DNA of 64,000 nucleotides from an uncultured Roseburia sp. (GCA_947642555.1 CANRSX010000001.1:154433-218432); one strand, 5' to 3'; positions 42,742-53,293 are shown, counted from the stretch's first letter. Notes: generated by a model from the sequence alone, not told the origin. A program made the numbers and translations.

Positions 42742-43650
42742 ATGAACCAGAATCTCTCCTCCTACCGGATCTTTTACTCCGTCGCGACCGCCGGCAATAT
42801 CTCCAAAGCCGCCAAGGAGCTCTACATCAGTCAGCCCGCCATCAGCAAATCCATCCAGAAGCTCGAGGACGGCTTAGGCTGCCGCCTGTTTTCGCGCAGC
42901 TCCCGGGGCGTCGTCCTAACCGACGAGGGCCGGATCCTCTTTGACCATGTACGCGCGGCGTTCGAGACCTTAAATCTCGGGGAGGAAAAGCTGAAGCGCT
43001 CCATCGAGCTCGGCGTCGGGCATTTAAAGATCGGCGTCAGCTCCACCCTGTGCAAATATATCCTGCTTCCTTATTTAAAAGAATTCATCCGGCAAAATCC
43101 GCATATCCTGATCTCCATCAACTGCCAGTCCACCAACGAGACCATGCGGCTGTTAGAGGACGATCAGATCGATATCGGGCTTGTCGGAAAACCGTCGAAC
43201 CGGAAAAATATTCATTTTGACGCCCTCGAGGAGATCGAGGACGTCTTCGTGGCGACAAAGGATTATCTGCGCAATCTCCACGCGCGCGGGATCGGCCGCG
43301 ACGACATTCTCTCCAACGCCACCCTGATGCTGTTAGACAAAAACAACATGACCCGCCGCTACATCGACAGCTATTTTCAGGAGCATCAGATCCCGGTGCA
43401 GGATTCCATCAGCATTTCCGACATGGATCTGCTGATCGATTTTGCGAAAATCGGCGTCGGCGTCGCCTGCGTGATCAGAAGCTTTGTAAAAAATGACCTC
43501 GCGGACGGAACGCTCGTCGAGATCCCGCTCCCGGTTCCGATCCCGACCAGGGAAGTCGGCTTTGCCTACCGCACCGGCATGCATCCGTCGCGCTCCTTAA
43601 GCGGCTTTATCCGGTTTTACCGGCGTTTTGCGGCCGATTCAAACCCGTAA
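42742..43650 (+). CDS. LysR-family regulator beside leuCD
   Basis: The protein has 302 residues. N-terminal helix-turn-helix: FYSVATAGNISKAAKELYISQPAISKSIQKLEDGLGCRLFSRSSRG (about 10-55). The effector-binding domain follows (LKIGVSSTLCKYILLPYLKEF). It is divergent from leuC with a 143-base AT-rich gap, so control of leuCD and itself is likely. Its last 34 bases overlap the 3' end of the opposing MATE gene. AAAGGAG precedes ATG 42742. Confidence 0.86.
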   Translation: MNQNLSSYRIFYSVATAGNISKAAKELYISQPAISKSIQKLEDGLGCRLFSRSSRGVVLTDEGRILFDHVRAAFETLNLGEEKLKRSIELGVGHLKIGVSSTLCKYILLPYLKEFIRQNPHILISINCQSTNETMRLLEDDQIDIGLVGKPSNRKNIHFDALEEIEDVFVATKDYLRNLHARGIGRDDILSNATLMLLDKNNMTRRYIDSYFQEHQIPVQDSISISDMDLLIDFAKIGVGVACVIRSFVKNDLADGTLVEIPLPVPIPTREVGFAYRTGMHPSRSLSGFIRFYRRFAADSNP

Positions 43651-44975
43651 AGCCAGCTTCCCTTCAGGAAATAGATCAGAAAGATCAGCGAGCTTAGTGA
43701 CCAGGTGATCGGATACGCCCAAAAGATCACCTGGATCTTCGGGATAAAATGCACGGTCACCGTGATGTAGGTAATGCGGACGATGCACCATGCGAAGAGC
43801 ATGACAAGCATCGGCACCGCAGGTTTTCCCGCGCCGCGCATCACCCCGGCGATCCCGTGGGAAAAGGCCAGCAGGCAGAAAAAGAACGCCTCGACGTGCG
43901 CCTGATTCGTCGCGATCGCGACCACCTCGGGGTTGCTGTCGAAGGCCGCCGCAAAATACGGCATGAAAAAATAAATCACCATGCCCACCACCTCAGCGGC
44001 AATCATGGAACAGCACACGCCGAACAGCGCGCCCCGCTTTGCCCTGTCATACTGTCTCGCCCCGAGGTTCTGTCCGATAAACGTCGTCAGCGACATCGCG
44101 AAACAGGTCACCGGCAGAAACGCGAACCCTTCCACCTTCGCATAGACGCCGCAGCCCGCCATGGCCACCGCACCGAAGGCATTGATATTGGTCTGCACCA
44201 CGATATTGGCCAGCGAGATAATCGAATTCTGCAGGCCGGACGGCAGGCCGATGCCGATGATCTGACGCAGCATACCGGGATAAAAACGGATTTCTTTTAC
44301 CTTTACCTGATAGACGTCTGTCGATTTTGCCAGCCGGTAAAAACAGAGCAGCGCGCTCGCCGCCTGGGAGATCGCGGTCGCAAGCGCAGCGGCCGCCACG
44401 CCCTTCCCGAGCACCCCGACAAAAAGCAGGTCGAGCACCACATTGACCAGCGAGGAAAAAATCAGGTAATACAGCGGGTGTCTGCTGTCCCCCACCGCCT
44501 GTAAAATCCCCATCACAATGTTGTACATGACAAACGCCAGCGAACCGGCAAAATAGGTGCGGAAATACGCCACCGAATTCGGCAGCACCGAAGCCGGCGT
44601 GCCCATCAGCACCAGAACCTGCGGCGCCAGGATCATCCCGACAACCGTAAGAATCGCGCCGGCCAGAAGCCCGAACGCCACATCCGTATGTACCGCCGCG
44701 CGAAGCCCGTCATAATCCTTCGCCCCGAAATACCGCGAGATCACGACCCCGGCCCCGACGGCAATCCCATTAAAAAACCCGACCAGAAGAAAGATCAGGC
44801 TTCCCGAGGAGCTGACTGCCGCGAGCGCGTCGCTTCCCAGGAAATTCCCCACGATCAGGGAATCCACCGTGTTGTAGAGCTGCTGAAACATATTTCCCAA
44901 AAAGAGAGGGATTGCAAACGACACAATCCCCTTCCAGATGGATCCGTTCAGAAGCTTTGACCCTCTGTTTTCCAT
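43617..44975 (-). CDS. MATE-family multidrug efflux pump
   Basis: A membrane protein of 452 residues with 12 predicted helices in two related halves, typical of MATE sodium/proton-drug antiporters. Blocks: FAIPLFLGNMFQQLYNTVDSLIVGNFLG near 18 and the second-half IGIGLPSGLQNSIISLANIVVQTNINAFG near 240. It is convergent with the LysR gene, with overlapping ends and no terminator between. The substrate cannot be inferred. Confidence 0.9.
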   Translation of the reverse strand: MENRGSKLLNGSIWKGIVSFAIPLFLGNMFQQLYNTVDSLIVGNFLGSDALAAVSSSGSLIFLLVGFFNGIAVGAGVVISRYFGAKDYDGLRAAVHTDVAFGLLAGAILTVVGMILAPQVLVLMGTPASVLPNSVAYFRTYFAGSLAFVMYNIVMGILQAVGDSRHPLYYLIFSSLVNVVLDLLFVGVLGKGVAAAALATAISQAASALLCFYRLAKSTDVYQVKVKEIRFYPGMLRQIIGIGLPSGLQNSIISLANIVVQTNINAFGAVAMAGCGVYAKVEGFAFLPVTCFAMSLTTFIGQNLGARQYDRAKRGALFGVCCSMIAAEVVGMVIYFFMPYFAAAFDSNPEVVAIATNQAHVEAFFFCLLAFSHGIAGVMRGAGKPAVPMLVMLFAWCIVRITYITVTVHFIPKIQVIFWAYPITWSLSSLIFLIYFLKGSWLYGFESAAKRR

Positions 44976-45176
44976 TTCACATCTCTTCCTTTATCCCTTC
45001 TGATGATTCCAGACACTATCCGCTATTCTACTCCCTGCCGGCGGATTTTGCAAGTGAAACCTGCTTTTTTCGCTTTCCCGGCAAAGCAGGTTGCCCCCGG
45101 GGACATTCTGTTTTATACTGATATGAAGACCACTGACAGAAGAAATCTGCCAGCGCAGATGAGAAAGGAGCCCCTT

Positions 45177-45518
45177 ATGTTATCTCAGAAGCTTTATTCC
45201 ACGATCGAAGACGCCATCGCGGCCTGTGAAAAGAAATATCATGATGTCCAGAATGATTCCTACCTCTCCCACACCGCCGCCGCCCATCTTAAGACGCTCC
45301 GCGAGCTGCAGGGACAGCTGACGGACGGCATGACGCCAAAGGAGCTTCTCGCTTCTCTCAGGGAAAAACTCCCGGAGCTGATCGCATACCGGGACGCGGA
45401 ATTCGAGCATCCTACATTTGACTGGTACAATGAGCACTATTACTATCTGCGCGCGGACGGCGAATGCGACGCATATCAGGAGATGATCGGGATCTTAGAG
45501 AACTGCGCGAAAAACTGA
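45177..45518 (+). CDS. Hypothetical helical protein
   Basis: The protein has 113 residues from ATG 45177 (AAAGGAG upstream; the longer frame from 45003 is ignored). Sequence TIEDAIAACEKKYHDVQNDSYLSHTAAAHLKTLRELQGQL is helical, and EFEHPTFDWYNEHYYYLRADGECDAYQEMIGILE closes the protein. I recall similar small Lachnospiraceae proteins without known function. It stands alone. Confidence 0.5.
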   Translation: MLSQKLYSTIEDAIAACEKKYHDVQNDSYLSHTAAAHLKTLRELQGQLTDGMTPKELLASLREKLPELIAYRDAEFEHPTFDWYNEHYYYLRADGECDAYQEMIGILENCAKN

Positions 45519-45570
45519 TGTCCGTGCGGCCGCTTCCGGCATTCCGCCGGTGCGGCCGCCCCGCAGGTTC

Positions 45571-48270
45571 TCACGCTTCGCTGTCCCCCTTTAAGGTCTC
45601 GATCAGATTTTCCCTGCGGATCCTCTTTCCCGCATAGATCATCGTGGCGTATACCACCGCAAACACGCAGACCGCGGCGATCAGATAATAGCGCCAGGGC
45701 ACATAAAAATCTGCCAGCGAATTCCCGTTGCCCAGATAATACATCAGGACCGTGACCGCCGCTGCGAGCAGATATCCGCAGCCAAGTCCTTTCAGCCCGT
45801 AGATCAGACACTCAAAGCGCAGCATCCGCCTGCGTCCGTCCGGCGTCATGCCGACGGAGCTTAGCATGGCAAATTCCCTTCGCCTTAAGCTGATATTCGT
45901 CGAGATCGTGTGAAAAATATTGGTGGCCGAGATCAGGGAAATCAGGACGATAAACCCGAAGCAGAACACATTTACCATCAGGTAAAGGGCGCGGTGCTGC
46001 TCCTCGCTCTCCGCCATGTCATAATAGCTGATCCGGTCCGGTTCCTCCCGGCAGATCTCCTGAATCTCACCGCTGACCCGCGCATGCTCCGGCGCGGCAT
46101 AATAAAGCCTCCCGTTGAATCCCAAAGATCCCTCGTCTTCCCCATTCAGTTCCGGTGCAATCCGATCAACTACAGATATCGGGTATACCAGGCGCACACG
46201 AAAATAGGATCCGGGAAGCGGAATCCCTGACTCCGAAAACTCCTCCGGTGAAAACGGATCGTACTCCGCGAGATCGCCGATATAGTATTCCGTCACCGGC
46301 TGATCTTCCTTGCCGTCTTCTCCTGCCTGCACGTCTTCTCCTGCCTGCACGTCTTCTCCTGCCTGCACGGCTTCTTCTGCCGGCGCGCAGCGCAGCACCT
46401 CACAGTCCTCTCTCAGCACCTGGCGCGCCTGCTCCCGGCCTCCCTCATCCCAGTCCTGGATATAAGATAAGGCAACGGCCCGCGGCTGTGCGGGATCGGC
46501 ATATGCTGCATCGTCGAGTCCGTAACGTGTCAGCAGCTCACGAAACACTTCATCCGTCAGGAAACAGATGTTAACCGAACCTTCCGCCGCCTCATACCAG
46601 TCCGCCGCTTCCGGATTTAGCGCTTCTTCCGGATTTACGATCGGATCCGACGTCAGATAATAGGTCTCGCCGATCAGTCCGATCCCCTTTATCCCGTCGA
46701 TTTTCTCCTTCAGACGCAGCGCATCCTCATAATCCCTGGCATAGAGACTGACACTGATATCGTACGCGCTGATCTCCACTGCCCCGCGGTAGCTGCTGAA
46801 CAAATATTCCGAAAAGCTTCCCACCGAGATAAACAGCAGGATACTCATCGCCAGGGAGAGCACGGTCGCGCGGTACTGCTTTTTATTGCGCCTGAAATTC
46901 TTCCACGCGATCACGCCTTCGAGCCCGAACATGTGGCCAACCCAGCACGGTATGCGAAGCGTGCGTGCCGTCAGCCGGATATCCTTTCTCTGCCGGATCG
47001 CATCGATCGCCGAGACCTTAAGCGCACGCCGCATCGGCAGCCACGCGGAAAAGAGCACCGTCGCGGTACCGATCAGCGCTGCGAGCGCGACAGACCCCAC
47101 CGAGACATACAGCCTCATACGCACCCCGACCGCACTTCCGATCAGATACTCTAACTGCCCTTTAAAAAAGGAAAGCGTAATCCCGATGCCGCAGATCCCG
47201 GACGCGATTCCGAGCGGGATCCCGATCACACACAGCAGCAGCGCCTCGAAGCATACCGCAGAGAGCATCTGCCGCCTGGTCGCGCCGACGGAGGTTAAAA
47301 GGCCGAACTGCTTCGTCCGCTCGCCGATGGAGATGGCAAACGCGTTATAAATCAGCGCCACGGAGCCGAGCACGATGATCACGATCAGGATACTGCCCAT
47401 CCCGTAGATCACATTATTGAAATCACTGCGCTCGGAAATCCCGTAAAAACGCAGCAGCTGATAATTATAGCCCGCCGAAATGCCGTCCGCGTCGAGCTCG
47501 TGGTAAAGCGGCAGCGCGTCCTTCACCTGACTCATCACCAGATAGCAGTCATAGTATCTGTCCTGCTTTTGTCCGTCCGGCACGGAAAAATCCTTTGGCT
47601 CTCCGACCGTGAGCATCGTATAGCCGGGCGCCATGTACTGCTCAAAGGGCAGGCTCTTTACAATCCCGACCACCGTGACGGTATACGTCTCTTCCCCCTC
47701 CAGGTGTTCCCGGATTTCCGTCGTCCCGTCCTCGTATTCCGTATACCGGTATTCGTCCGTCTGCCACAGGATCTTTCCCTGATCGTCGATGCGGCGGCCC
47801 GCGGACAGCGTCAGGGTATCGCCCACCTCCACCTCGATCTCCTGCTCGATGATCACGCGGTTCGGTATCACCACCTCTCCCGGACGCTTTGGCAGGCGTC
47901 CCTCCTCCAGCGGCAGCGGCATCTCACTTACAAACGTCTCATTCATCGCCTGGATGCAGAAATATGGCTTGTAGGTGCTCTCCACGCCCGGAATCCGCGC
48001 ATACCCGATATTTTGCAGCGTGCCGCTGTCCGCCACGCGCCGATCGGAAAGAAGCTCCTCATAGATCTCCTGCGCAACCCCGTTCGCGCGCACGTGCCAT
48101 CCGCCGACCGCCGCTTTCTCATAGGCGATGCCGTACTGCCGGATCGAGGAAACCATGGTGGTTACCGCTGTCAGCATCGCCGCCGACAGGATGATCCCTA
48201 CAATCGTAATAATGCTTCGCGCCCGGTTTGCAAGAAGACTCTTCTTTGCAAAGGTATGAAAAATATTCAT
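45571..48270 (-). CDS. ABC transporter permease, FtsX/MacB type
   Basis: The protein has 899 residues. An N-terminal membrane helix (ARSIITIVGIILSAAMLTAVTTMV) is followed by an extracellular domain, a first FtsX domain (helices about 290-420), a second long extracellular domain (about 510-740) and a second FtsX domain (about 750-890). It begins at an ATG that overlaps the ATPase stop. Export of, or resistance to, antimicrobial peptides is suggested by the adjoining two-component genes. The second extracellular domain contains three AGEDVQ repeats from an 18-bp tandem repeat. Confidence 0.86.
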   Translation of the reverse strand: MNIFHTFAKKSLLANRARSIITIVGIILSAAMLTAVTTMVSSIRQYGIAYEKAAVGGWHVRANGVAQEIYEELLSDRRVADSGTLQNIGYARIPGVESTYKPYFCIQAMNETFVSEMPLPLEEGRLPKRPGEVVIPNRVIIEQEIEVEVGDTLTLSAGRRIDDQGKILWQTDEYRYTEYEDGTTEIREHLEGEETYTVTVVGIVKSLPFEQYMAPGYTMLTVGEPKDFSVPDGQKQDRYYDCYLVMSQVKDALPLYHELDADGISAGYNYQLLRFYGISERSDFNNVIYGMGSILIVIIVLGSVALIYNAFAISIGERTKQFGLLTSVGATRRQMLSAVCFEALLLCVIGIPLGIASGICGIGITLSFFKGQLEYLIGSAVGVRMRLYVSVGSVALAALIGTATVLFSAWLPMRRALKVSAIDAIRQRKDIRLTARTLRIPCWVGHMFGLEGVIAWKNFRRNKKQYRATVLSLAMSILLFISVGSFSEYLFSSYRGAVEISAYDISVSLYARDYEDALRLKEKIDGIKGIGLIGETYYLTSDPIVNPEEALNPEAADWYEAAEGSVNICFLTDEVFRELLTRYGLDDAAYADPAQPRAVALSYIQDWDEGGREQARQVLREDCEVLRCAPAEEAVQAGEDVQAGEDVQAGEDGKEDQPVTEYYIGDLAEYDPFSPEEFSESGIPLPGSYFRVRLVYPISVVDRIAPELNGEDEGSLGFNGRLYYAAPEHARVSGEIQEICREEPDRISYYDMAESEEQHRALYLMVNVFCFGFIVLISLISATNIFHTISTNISLRRREFAMLSSVGMTPDGRRRMLRFECLIYGLKGLGCGYLLAAAVTVLMYYLGNGNSLADFYVPWRYYLIAAVCVFAVVYATMIYAGKRIRRENLIETLKGDSEA
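46321..46376 (-). repeat. 18-bp coding tandem repeat in the permease
   Basis: The unit TCCTGCCTGCACGTCTTC occurs at 46321 and 46339, with a diverging third at 46357. On the minus strand it encodes EDVQAG. It lies in an exposed domain and can vary in number without a frameshift. Confidence 0.75.
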
Positions 48271-48944
48271 TTGCGGATCACCTCATCTCTGACGATTTTT
48301 CCGTCCTCAATCCGGATGATCCGCTTTGCCTGCAGCGCCACATTTTCATCGTGGGTGATCACAAGGAGCGTCTGGTGGTATTTTTCATTCGACAGCTTTA
48401 ACAGCTCCACGATCTCCTGGCTGTTTTTCGAGTCGAGATTTCCGGTCGGCTCGTCGGCTAAGACCACGGCCGGCGCATTCATCAGCGCGCGCCCGATCGA
48501 CACCCTCTGCTGCTGTCCGCCGGAGAGCTGATTCGGCAGGTGATGTTCCCTGCCCTTTAGCTGCAGCAGGGAAAGAAGCTCCTCAAGCCGCTCCTCATTC
48601 ACCGGACGCCGGTCCATCTGTACCGGCAGCGTCATATTTTCCACCACGTCAAACACCGGAATCAGGTTGTAAAACTGATAGATCAGCCCGACCTCGCGCC
48701 GTCTGAAGATCGCCAGCTTCTCCTCGTTCTGTGCATAGACGTCGACGTCATTCACAAACACCTTCCCCTCTGTCGGGAAATCCACCCCTCCTAACATATG
48801 CAAAAGCGTGGATTTCCCGGAGCCGGACGGCCCGGTGATCGCGATAAACTCACCTTTTTCCACGGAAAACGAGATGTCGTCCAACGCGCGCACCTCGTTT
48901 TCCCCGCTTCCGTAAACCTTGCTGATATGCTCTACTGTAATCAT
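48267..48944 (-). CDS. ABC transporter ATPase (MacB/LolD type)
   Basis: The protein has 225 residues from ATG 48944 (AAAGGAGG upstream). Walker A is ITGPSGSGKSTLLHMLGG near 38, Q-loop is YQFYNLIP, signature is NQLSGGQQQRVSIGRAL near 140 and Walker B is AVVLADEPTGNLDSK. It pairs with the large permease, whose start overlaps its stop. It belongs to the two-component/ABC module that follows leuS. Confidence 0.93.
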   Translation of the reverse strand: MITVEHISKVYGSGENEVRALDDISFSVEKGEFIAITGPSGSGKSTLLHMLGGVDFPTEGKVFVNDVDVYAQNEEKLAIFRRREVGLIYQFYNLIPVFDVVENMTLPVQMDRRPVNEERLEELLSLLQLKGREHHLPNQLSGGQQQRVSIGRALMNAPAVVLADEPTGNLDSKNSQEIVELLKLSNEKYHQTLLVITHDENVALQAKRIIRIEDGKIVRDEVIRK

Positions 48945-49013
48945 ATTCCCCTCCTTTATGGTTATCATATCAACCCCGGCTGAATATTACGTGACCTTTG
49001 TGTGACAGTTTCG

Positions 49014-50087
49014 TCACTTATAAAACCGCAGCACAAATTCCGCGCCGCCCTCGTCCCGGTTTTTTGCCTGCAGGACGCCCCCCTGCTTTGCCACGATCGC
49101 GGCAGCCAGCGCAAGCCCGATCCCGACGCTCTCATCGCTGCTGTTCTTTCCTTTATAAAAGCGTTCAAAAATATGCGGCAGATCCTCTTTCGCGATCCCC
49201 TCCCCGGTATCCGCGATCACCAGCTCTGTGTAAAGTGCGTTCCGGCTGCCGGAAATCAGAATCTTCCCGCCCTCCGGCGTGTGCTCCAGACAGTTTTTTA
49301 TAATATTTTCCACCGCCTCAAGCGTCCACTTCCGATCCACGCGAAGCACGGCGTCCTCCGCAATATCCGTCACCGCCGCGACGCCTTTTAACTCCATCGG
49401 GATCTCAACCGTCAGCAGCGCGTCGGCCGTCAGCGATGTCAGCCCGCACTCCTGCCGCTCAAACCTGATCGCGTCCGCATCGAGCTTCGAGAGCTTTAAG
49501 AGCACCTCGATCAGCCACTGCACCTTTCCCAGCAGCCTGCGCAGCCGTCCGAAATACGCGAACTGCTTTTCCGCGTCCGCCTCCCCCGTTTCCAGCATGG
49601 AGACAATCAGATTCATGGAGGTCAGCGGCGTGCGCAGCTGATGTGAGAGATCCGTCAGGGAATCCGCCAGGTACTGCCGGTCTTTTTTCAGCTCGCGGTT
49701 CTGTTCGCCCAGCCGCGTCAGAAGCTTGTTGATCTCATTCTCCAGGATACTAAGCTCCCCCTCGTCCATATGGGCAAGCAGGCGGATCTCCTCTGTGTGA
49801 AGCCTCAGATCCAGCTCCGCCGACAGCCGTGCAAGCCTGCGGTAGCGCAGATACGATTCCGCAAAATGCAGCGCCCCCGCCGCCGCCCACACCAGAAGCG
49901 GCAGAAAGCGGTAACAGAGCACAACAGCCTTCGGCACGTCGAACTTCACGTAAGACAATGCAGCCGGGGCAGCATAGCTGCACCCGGCCGCACAGACGCC
50001 CCCGAGGATCACAAAGACGACAAGCTGTCTTGCGATCTCAGGGTTGCGCACATATTCTGATATATGGTAGGAAACCTTCTGATCCAT
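49014..50087 (-). CDS. Intramembrane-sensing histidine kinase (BceS-like)
   Basis: The protein has 357 residues. Two N-terminal membrane helices (QLVVFVILGGVCAAGCSYAA and VVLCYRFLPLLVWAAAGALHF) are separated by only a short loop, as in kinases that sense through an ABC transporter. The H-box is LTDLSHQLRTPLTSMNLIVS near 152; the ATP-binding domain has NIIKNCLEHTPEGG and DTGEGIAKEDLPHIFERFYKG. Next to its response regulator and the ABC genes, it probably answers cell-envelope-active peptides. Confidence 0.88.
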   Translation of the reverse strand: MDQKVSYHISEYVRNPEIARQLVVFVILGGVCAAGCSYAAPAALSYVKFDVPKAVVLCYRFLPLLVWAAAGALHFAESYLRYRRLARLSAELDLRLHTEEIRLLAHMDEGELSILENEINKLLTRLGEQNRELKKDRQYLADSLTDLSHQLRTPLTSMNLIVSMLETGEADAEKQFAYFGRLRRLLGKVQWLIEVLLKLSKLDADAIRFERQECGLTSLTADALLTVEIPMELKGVAAVTDIAEDAVLRVDRKWTLEAVENIIKNCLEHTPEGGKILISGSRNALYTELVIADTGEGIAKEDLPHIFERFYKGKNSSDESVGIGLALAAAIVAKQGGVLQAKNRDEGGAEFVLRFYK

Positions 50088-50115
50088 ATCTCTTTTCCTC
50101 CGCCGTCTGGCATTA

Positions 50116-50241
50116 TCATCCGCAGACGCGGCAGCCGATTCCGCCGCGGAACGGCTGTCATCCGCAGGCCCGGTAGCCGGTTCCGCCGCGGAACAGCTGT
50201 CACCCGCAGGCGCGGTAGCCGATCCCGCGTACGGTACGGAT
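50116..50241 (-). repeat. 42-bp repeats made of the response-regulator 3' end
   Basis: Three units with stop-codon complements at 50116, 50158 and 50200 are spaced exactly 42 bases. The first (50200 side) is the real end of the response-regulator gene, GIGYRACG-stop; the others read GTGYRACG-stop and GIGCRVCG-stop on the same strand. They fill the gap to the kinase gene. Confidence 0.85.
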
Positions 50242-50868
50242 CAGCTGCGGATCCTGGGGATTGTCCTCAATCTTCTCCCGCAGCCGCTTAATGTAAACCG
50301 TCAGCGTATTATCGTTGACAAATTCCCCGGCCATGTCCCACAGCGCGGAGAGCAGCTGGGTCCGCGGAAACACCTGCCCCGGGTGCGACGCGAATAACAG
50401 CAGCAGCCGGTACTCGAGCGCGGAGAGAAACAGCTCCTCCCCGTTTTTTAAGGCAACGCCCTTTCCCGTGTCCACCGTCACGCTGCCGAGGGTTAGCACG
50501 GACTGTGATCTGCCGTAGCGCCGCAGCACGCTTTTCATCCGCGAGACGAGCTCCCGCGGCCGGAACGGCTTGCTGATATAGTCGTCCGCGCCGATGTCCA
50601 GCCCGGTGACCACGCTGAATTCGTCCGAGGAGGCCGTCAGGAAAATCACCGGGATCTCCTTTAATTCCTTGATCCCTCTGCACACGGCATAACCGTTCCC
50701 TTCCCGCAGAGTGATGTCGAGCAGCACCAGGTCAAACTCCCGCTCCTGTGCCAGTTCAAGCGCTTCCTGCTGCGTGTCCACCGCCGTCACGGAAAAGTCC
50801 TCCCCGCGAAGGAAATCTGTAAGCATTTCTACAATTGTCCTGTCATCCTCCACGAGAAGAACCTGCAT
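50200..50868 (-). CDS. OmpR/PhoB-family response regulator
   Basis: The protein has 222 residues. Receiver domain: acidic pocket VEDDRT, phospho-acceptor Asp in FDLVLLDITL near 52, Lys in DYISKPF near 101. The C-terminal winged helix has SALEYRLLLLFASHPGQVF and NTLTVYIKRLREKI, ending TVRGIGYRACG. ATG 50868 lies 4 bases after the leuS stop, with AAAGGA inside the leuS end, so it is probably transcribed with leuS. It is the partner of the BceS-like kinase. Confidence 0.93.
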   Translation of the reverse strand: MQVLLVEDDRTIVEMLTDFLRGEDFSVTAVDTQQEALELAQEREFDLVLLDITLREGNGYAVCRGIKELKEIPVIFLTASSDEFSVVTGLDIGADDYISKPFRPRELVSRMKSVLRRYGRSQSVLTLGSVTVDTGKGVALKNGEELFLSALEYRLLLLFASHPGQVFPRTQLLSALWDMAGEFVNDNTLTVYIKRLREKIEDNPQDPQLIRTVRGIGYRACG

Positions 50869-50872
50869 GGCG

Positions 50873-53293
50873 TTATCCTTTCATAACAATGTTTACAATG
50901 CGTCCCGGCACATAGATCTCTTTTACGATATTCCCGGTCAGCTTTTCCGCGATGGACGCCTTCGCCGCCGCGATCACGGTATCCTTATCGTCATTTCTTC
51001 CGATCGCAAGCGTGCCGCGCGTCTTTCCGTTGATCTGCACCGCGATCTCCACGGTATCCTCCACGGTCTTCGCCTCGTCATACTCCGGCCAGGTCTGCTG
51101 GTAAATGTGTCCCTCGCAGCCGATGATCTCCCAAAGCTCCTCCGTGATGTGCGGCGCAACCGGATTTAACAGCACAAGAAGCGTCCGGTACTCGCCCTTC
51201 GTGATGGCGTTTTTCCTGGTAAATTCGTTCAACAGCGCCATCATCGCCGCGATGGCCGTATTGTACTTCAGATTTTCAAAATCGCCGCTGACCTTTTTGA
51301 TCGTCTGATGCATCTTTGTCTCAAGATCCGCCGAATAGCCCTCCTCCGGGGTCATGATATCCTGGAGCTTCCAGACGCGCTCTAAAAACCTCCGGCAGCC
51401 CTTCACGCCGTCCTCGGACCAGGAGGCGCTTAAGTCAAAGGCTCCGATAAACATCTCATAGGTGCGCAGCGTGTCCGCACCGTACTCTCGCACGATGTCG
51501 TCCGGGTTTACCACATTTCCTCTCGACTTTGACATCTTCTCGCCGTTTTCCCCTAAGATCATGCCGTGCGAAGTGCGCTTCTGGTACGGCTCCGGGCACG
51601 GGACCACCTTCTGGTCGTAGAGGAATTTGTGCCAGAATCTCGAGTACAGCAGGTGAAGCGTCGTGTGCTCCATTCCTCCGTTGTACCAGTCCACCGGCAT
51701 CCAGTAGTTTAACGCCTCCGGGGACGCTAACGCCTCGTTGTTGTCCGGGTCGCAGTACCGCAGGAAATACCAGGATGACCCGGCCCACTGCGGCATGGTG
51801 TCGGTCTCGCGCTTTGCCGGGCCGCCGCAGCACGGGCAGGTCGTATTCACCCAGTCCGTCATCGCGGCCAGCGGCGACTCGCCGTTGTCGGTCGGCATGT
51901 AGCTCTCCACCTCCGGCAGCATGAGCGGCAGCTCGCTCTCGTCGATCGGCACGAATCCACATTCGTCGCAGTGCACGATCGGGATCGGCTCGCCCCAGTA
52001 CCGCTGGCGGGAAAAGACCCAGTCTCTCAGTTTATAGTTGGTCTTGGCGCATCCGATCCCCTTTTCCTCCAGGAATGCGATCATCTTCGCCTGGGCGTCC
52101 TTCACCTCAAGACCGTTGATAAAATCGGAATTGATCAGCACGCCGGTCGCGACATCTGTAAACGCCGCCTCGTTGATGTCGACCTCCTTGCCGTTTTTCG
52201 CCACCACCTGGATCATCGGCAGATCAAACTTTTTCGCGAACTCCCAGTCGCGCTCGTCGTGCGCCGGAACCGCCATGATCGCGCCGGTCCCGTAGGACAT
52301 CAGCACATAGTCGGAGATCCAGACCGGTATCTCCTTCCCATTTACCGGATTGGTCGCGGTCAGCCCGTCGATCGGGACGCCGGTCTTATCTTTCGCAAGC
52401 TCCGAGCGCTCGAAATCGGATTTTTTCGCCGCCTCCTCGCGGTAGGCCGCGATCGCATCCCAGTTTTTGATTTCATCCCGATATTTGTCGATCAGCGGAT
52501 GCTCCGGGGAGAGTACCATATAGGTCGCGCCGAAGAGCGTATCGCACCGCGTCGTGTAGATGCGAAGCTTATCCTCCTTACCCGTGATGGTAAAATCGAC
52601 CTCCGCGCCCATGGATTTGCCGATCCAGTTCTTCTGTGAAACCTTCACGCGCTCGATGTAGTCCACGTCGTTTAAGCCCTCGATCAGTTTGTCCGCGTAC
52701 TCCGTGATTTTTAACATCCACTCGCTTTTGACCTTGCGCACCACCGGAGAACCGCAGCGCTCGCAGACGCCGTTGACCACCTCCTCGTTTGCCAGTCCGA
52801 CCTTACAGGAGGTACACCAGTTGATCGGCATCTCTTTCTTGTAGGCAAGCCCTTCTTTAAACAGCTTTAAAAAGATCCACTGGGTCCATTTGTAGTAGTT
52901 CGGGTCCGTCGTGTTGACCTCCCGGTCCCAGTCAAAGGAATAGCCCAGGGATTTTAACTGCTCCTTGAACCGCGCCACATTATTCTCCGTCACGATCTTC
53001 GGGTGAATCTTATTCTTGATCGCGTAGTTCTCGGTCGGAAGGCCAAAGGCGTCCCAGCCCATGGGATAAAGGACGTTGTAGCCCTGCATCCGGCGCTTCC
53101 TCGCCACGATATCAAGCGCGGTGTACGGCCTCGGGTGCCCCACGTGAAGCCCCTGCCCTGACGGATAGGGGAACTCCACCAGCGCGTAATACTTTGGCTT
53201 CGTGTAGTCCTTTGTGGCGGCAAAGGCCTTGTTGTCATCCCAGACCTTCTGCCATTTTTTCTCCACTACCTTGTGATTGTAAAGTTCTGACAT
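50873..53293 (-). CDS. leuS: Leucyl-tRNA synthetase
   Basis: The protein has 806 residues and charges tRNA-Leu. HIGH motif is [14 protein letters not shown] near 49; KMSKS is [10 protein letters not shown] near 562; a CP1 editing domain ([19 protein letters not shown] near 247) lies between. The four-Cys zinc segment CTSCKV ... CERCG is also seen. ATG 53293 has GGAGGAG upstream. A T-box leader with terminator precedes it, and a 161-bp repeat separates the terminator from the start. The response-regulator gene follows after 4 bases. Confidence 0.96.
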   Translation of the reverse strand: MSELYNHKVVEKKWQKVWDDNKAFAATKDYTKPKYYALVEFPYPSGQGLHVGHPRPYTALDIVARKRRMQGYNVLYPMGWDAFGLPTENYAIKNKIHPKIVTENNVARFKEQLKSLGYSFDWDREVNTTDPNYYKWTQWIFLKLFKEGLAYKKEMPINWCTSCKVGLANEEVVNGVCERCGSPVVRKVKSEWMLKITEYADKLIEGLNDVDYIERVKVSQKNWIGKSMGAEVDFTITGKEDKLRIYTTRCDTLFGATYMVLSPEHPLIDKYRDEIKNWDAIAAYREEAAKKSDFERSELAKDKTGVPIDGLTATNPVNGKEIPVWISDYVLMSYGTGAIMAVPAHDERDWEFAKKFDLPMIQVVAKNGKEVDINEAAFTDVATGVLINSDFINGLEVKDAQAKMIAFLEEKGIGCAKTNYKLRDWVFSRQRYWGEPIPIVHCDECGFVPIDESELPLMLPEVESYMPTDNGESPLAAMTDWVNTTCPCCGGPAKRETDTMPQWAGSSWYFLRYCDPDNNEALASPEALNYWMPVDWYNGGMEHTTLHLLYSRFWHKFLYDQKVVPCPEPYQKRTSHGMILGENGEKMSKSRGNVVNPDDIVREYGADTLRTYEMFIGAFDLSASWSEDGVKGCRRFLERVWKLQDIMTPEEGYSADLETKMHQTIKKVSGDFENLKYNTAIAAMMALLNEFTRKNAITKGEYRTLLVLLNPVAPHITEELWEIIGCEGHIYQQTWPEYDEAKTVEDTVEIAVQINGKTRGTLAIGRNDDKDTVIAAAKASIAEKLTGNIVKEIYVPGRIVNIVMKG

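Noticed and set aside
45525..45560. GCGGCCGC-rich hairpin after the 113-residue gene
   Set aside because: The stem is self-complementary on several registers and has no T tract, so a terminator call is not supported.
47500..48531. Plus-strand open frame of 343 codons
   Set aside because: It lies wholly antisense to the ABC permease and ATPase genes, has no ribosome site and has biased Arg/His/Leu composition typical of shadow frames in GC-rich DNA.
50116..50241. Possible CRISPR array
   Set aside because: Units are contiguous 42-base copies of a gene end without spacers.
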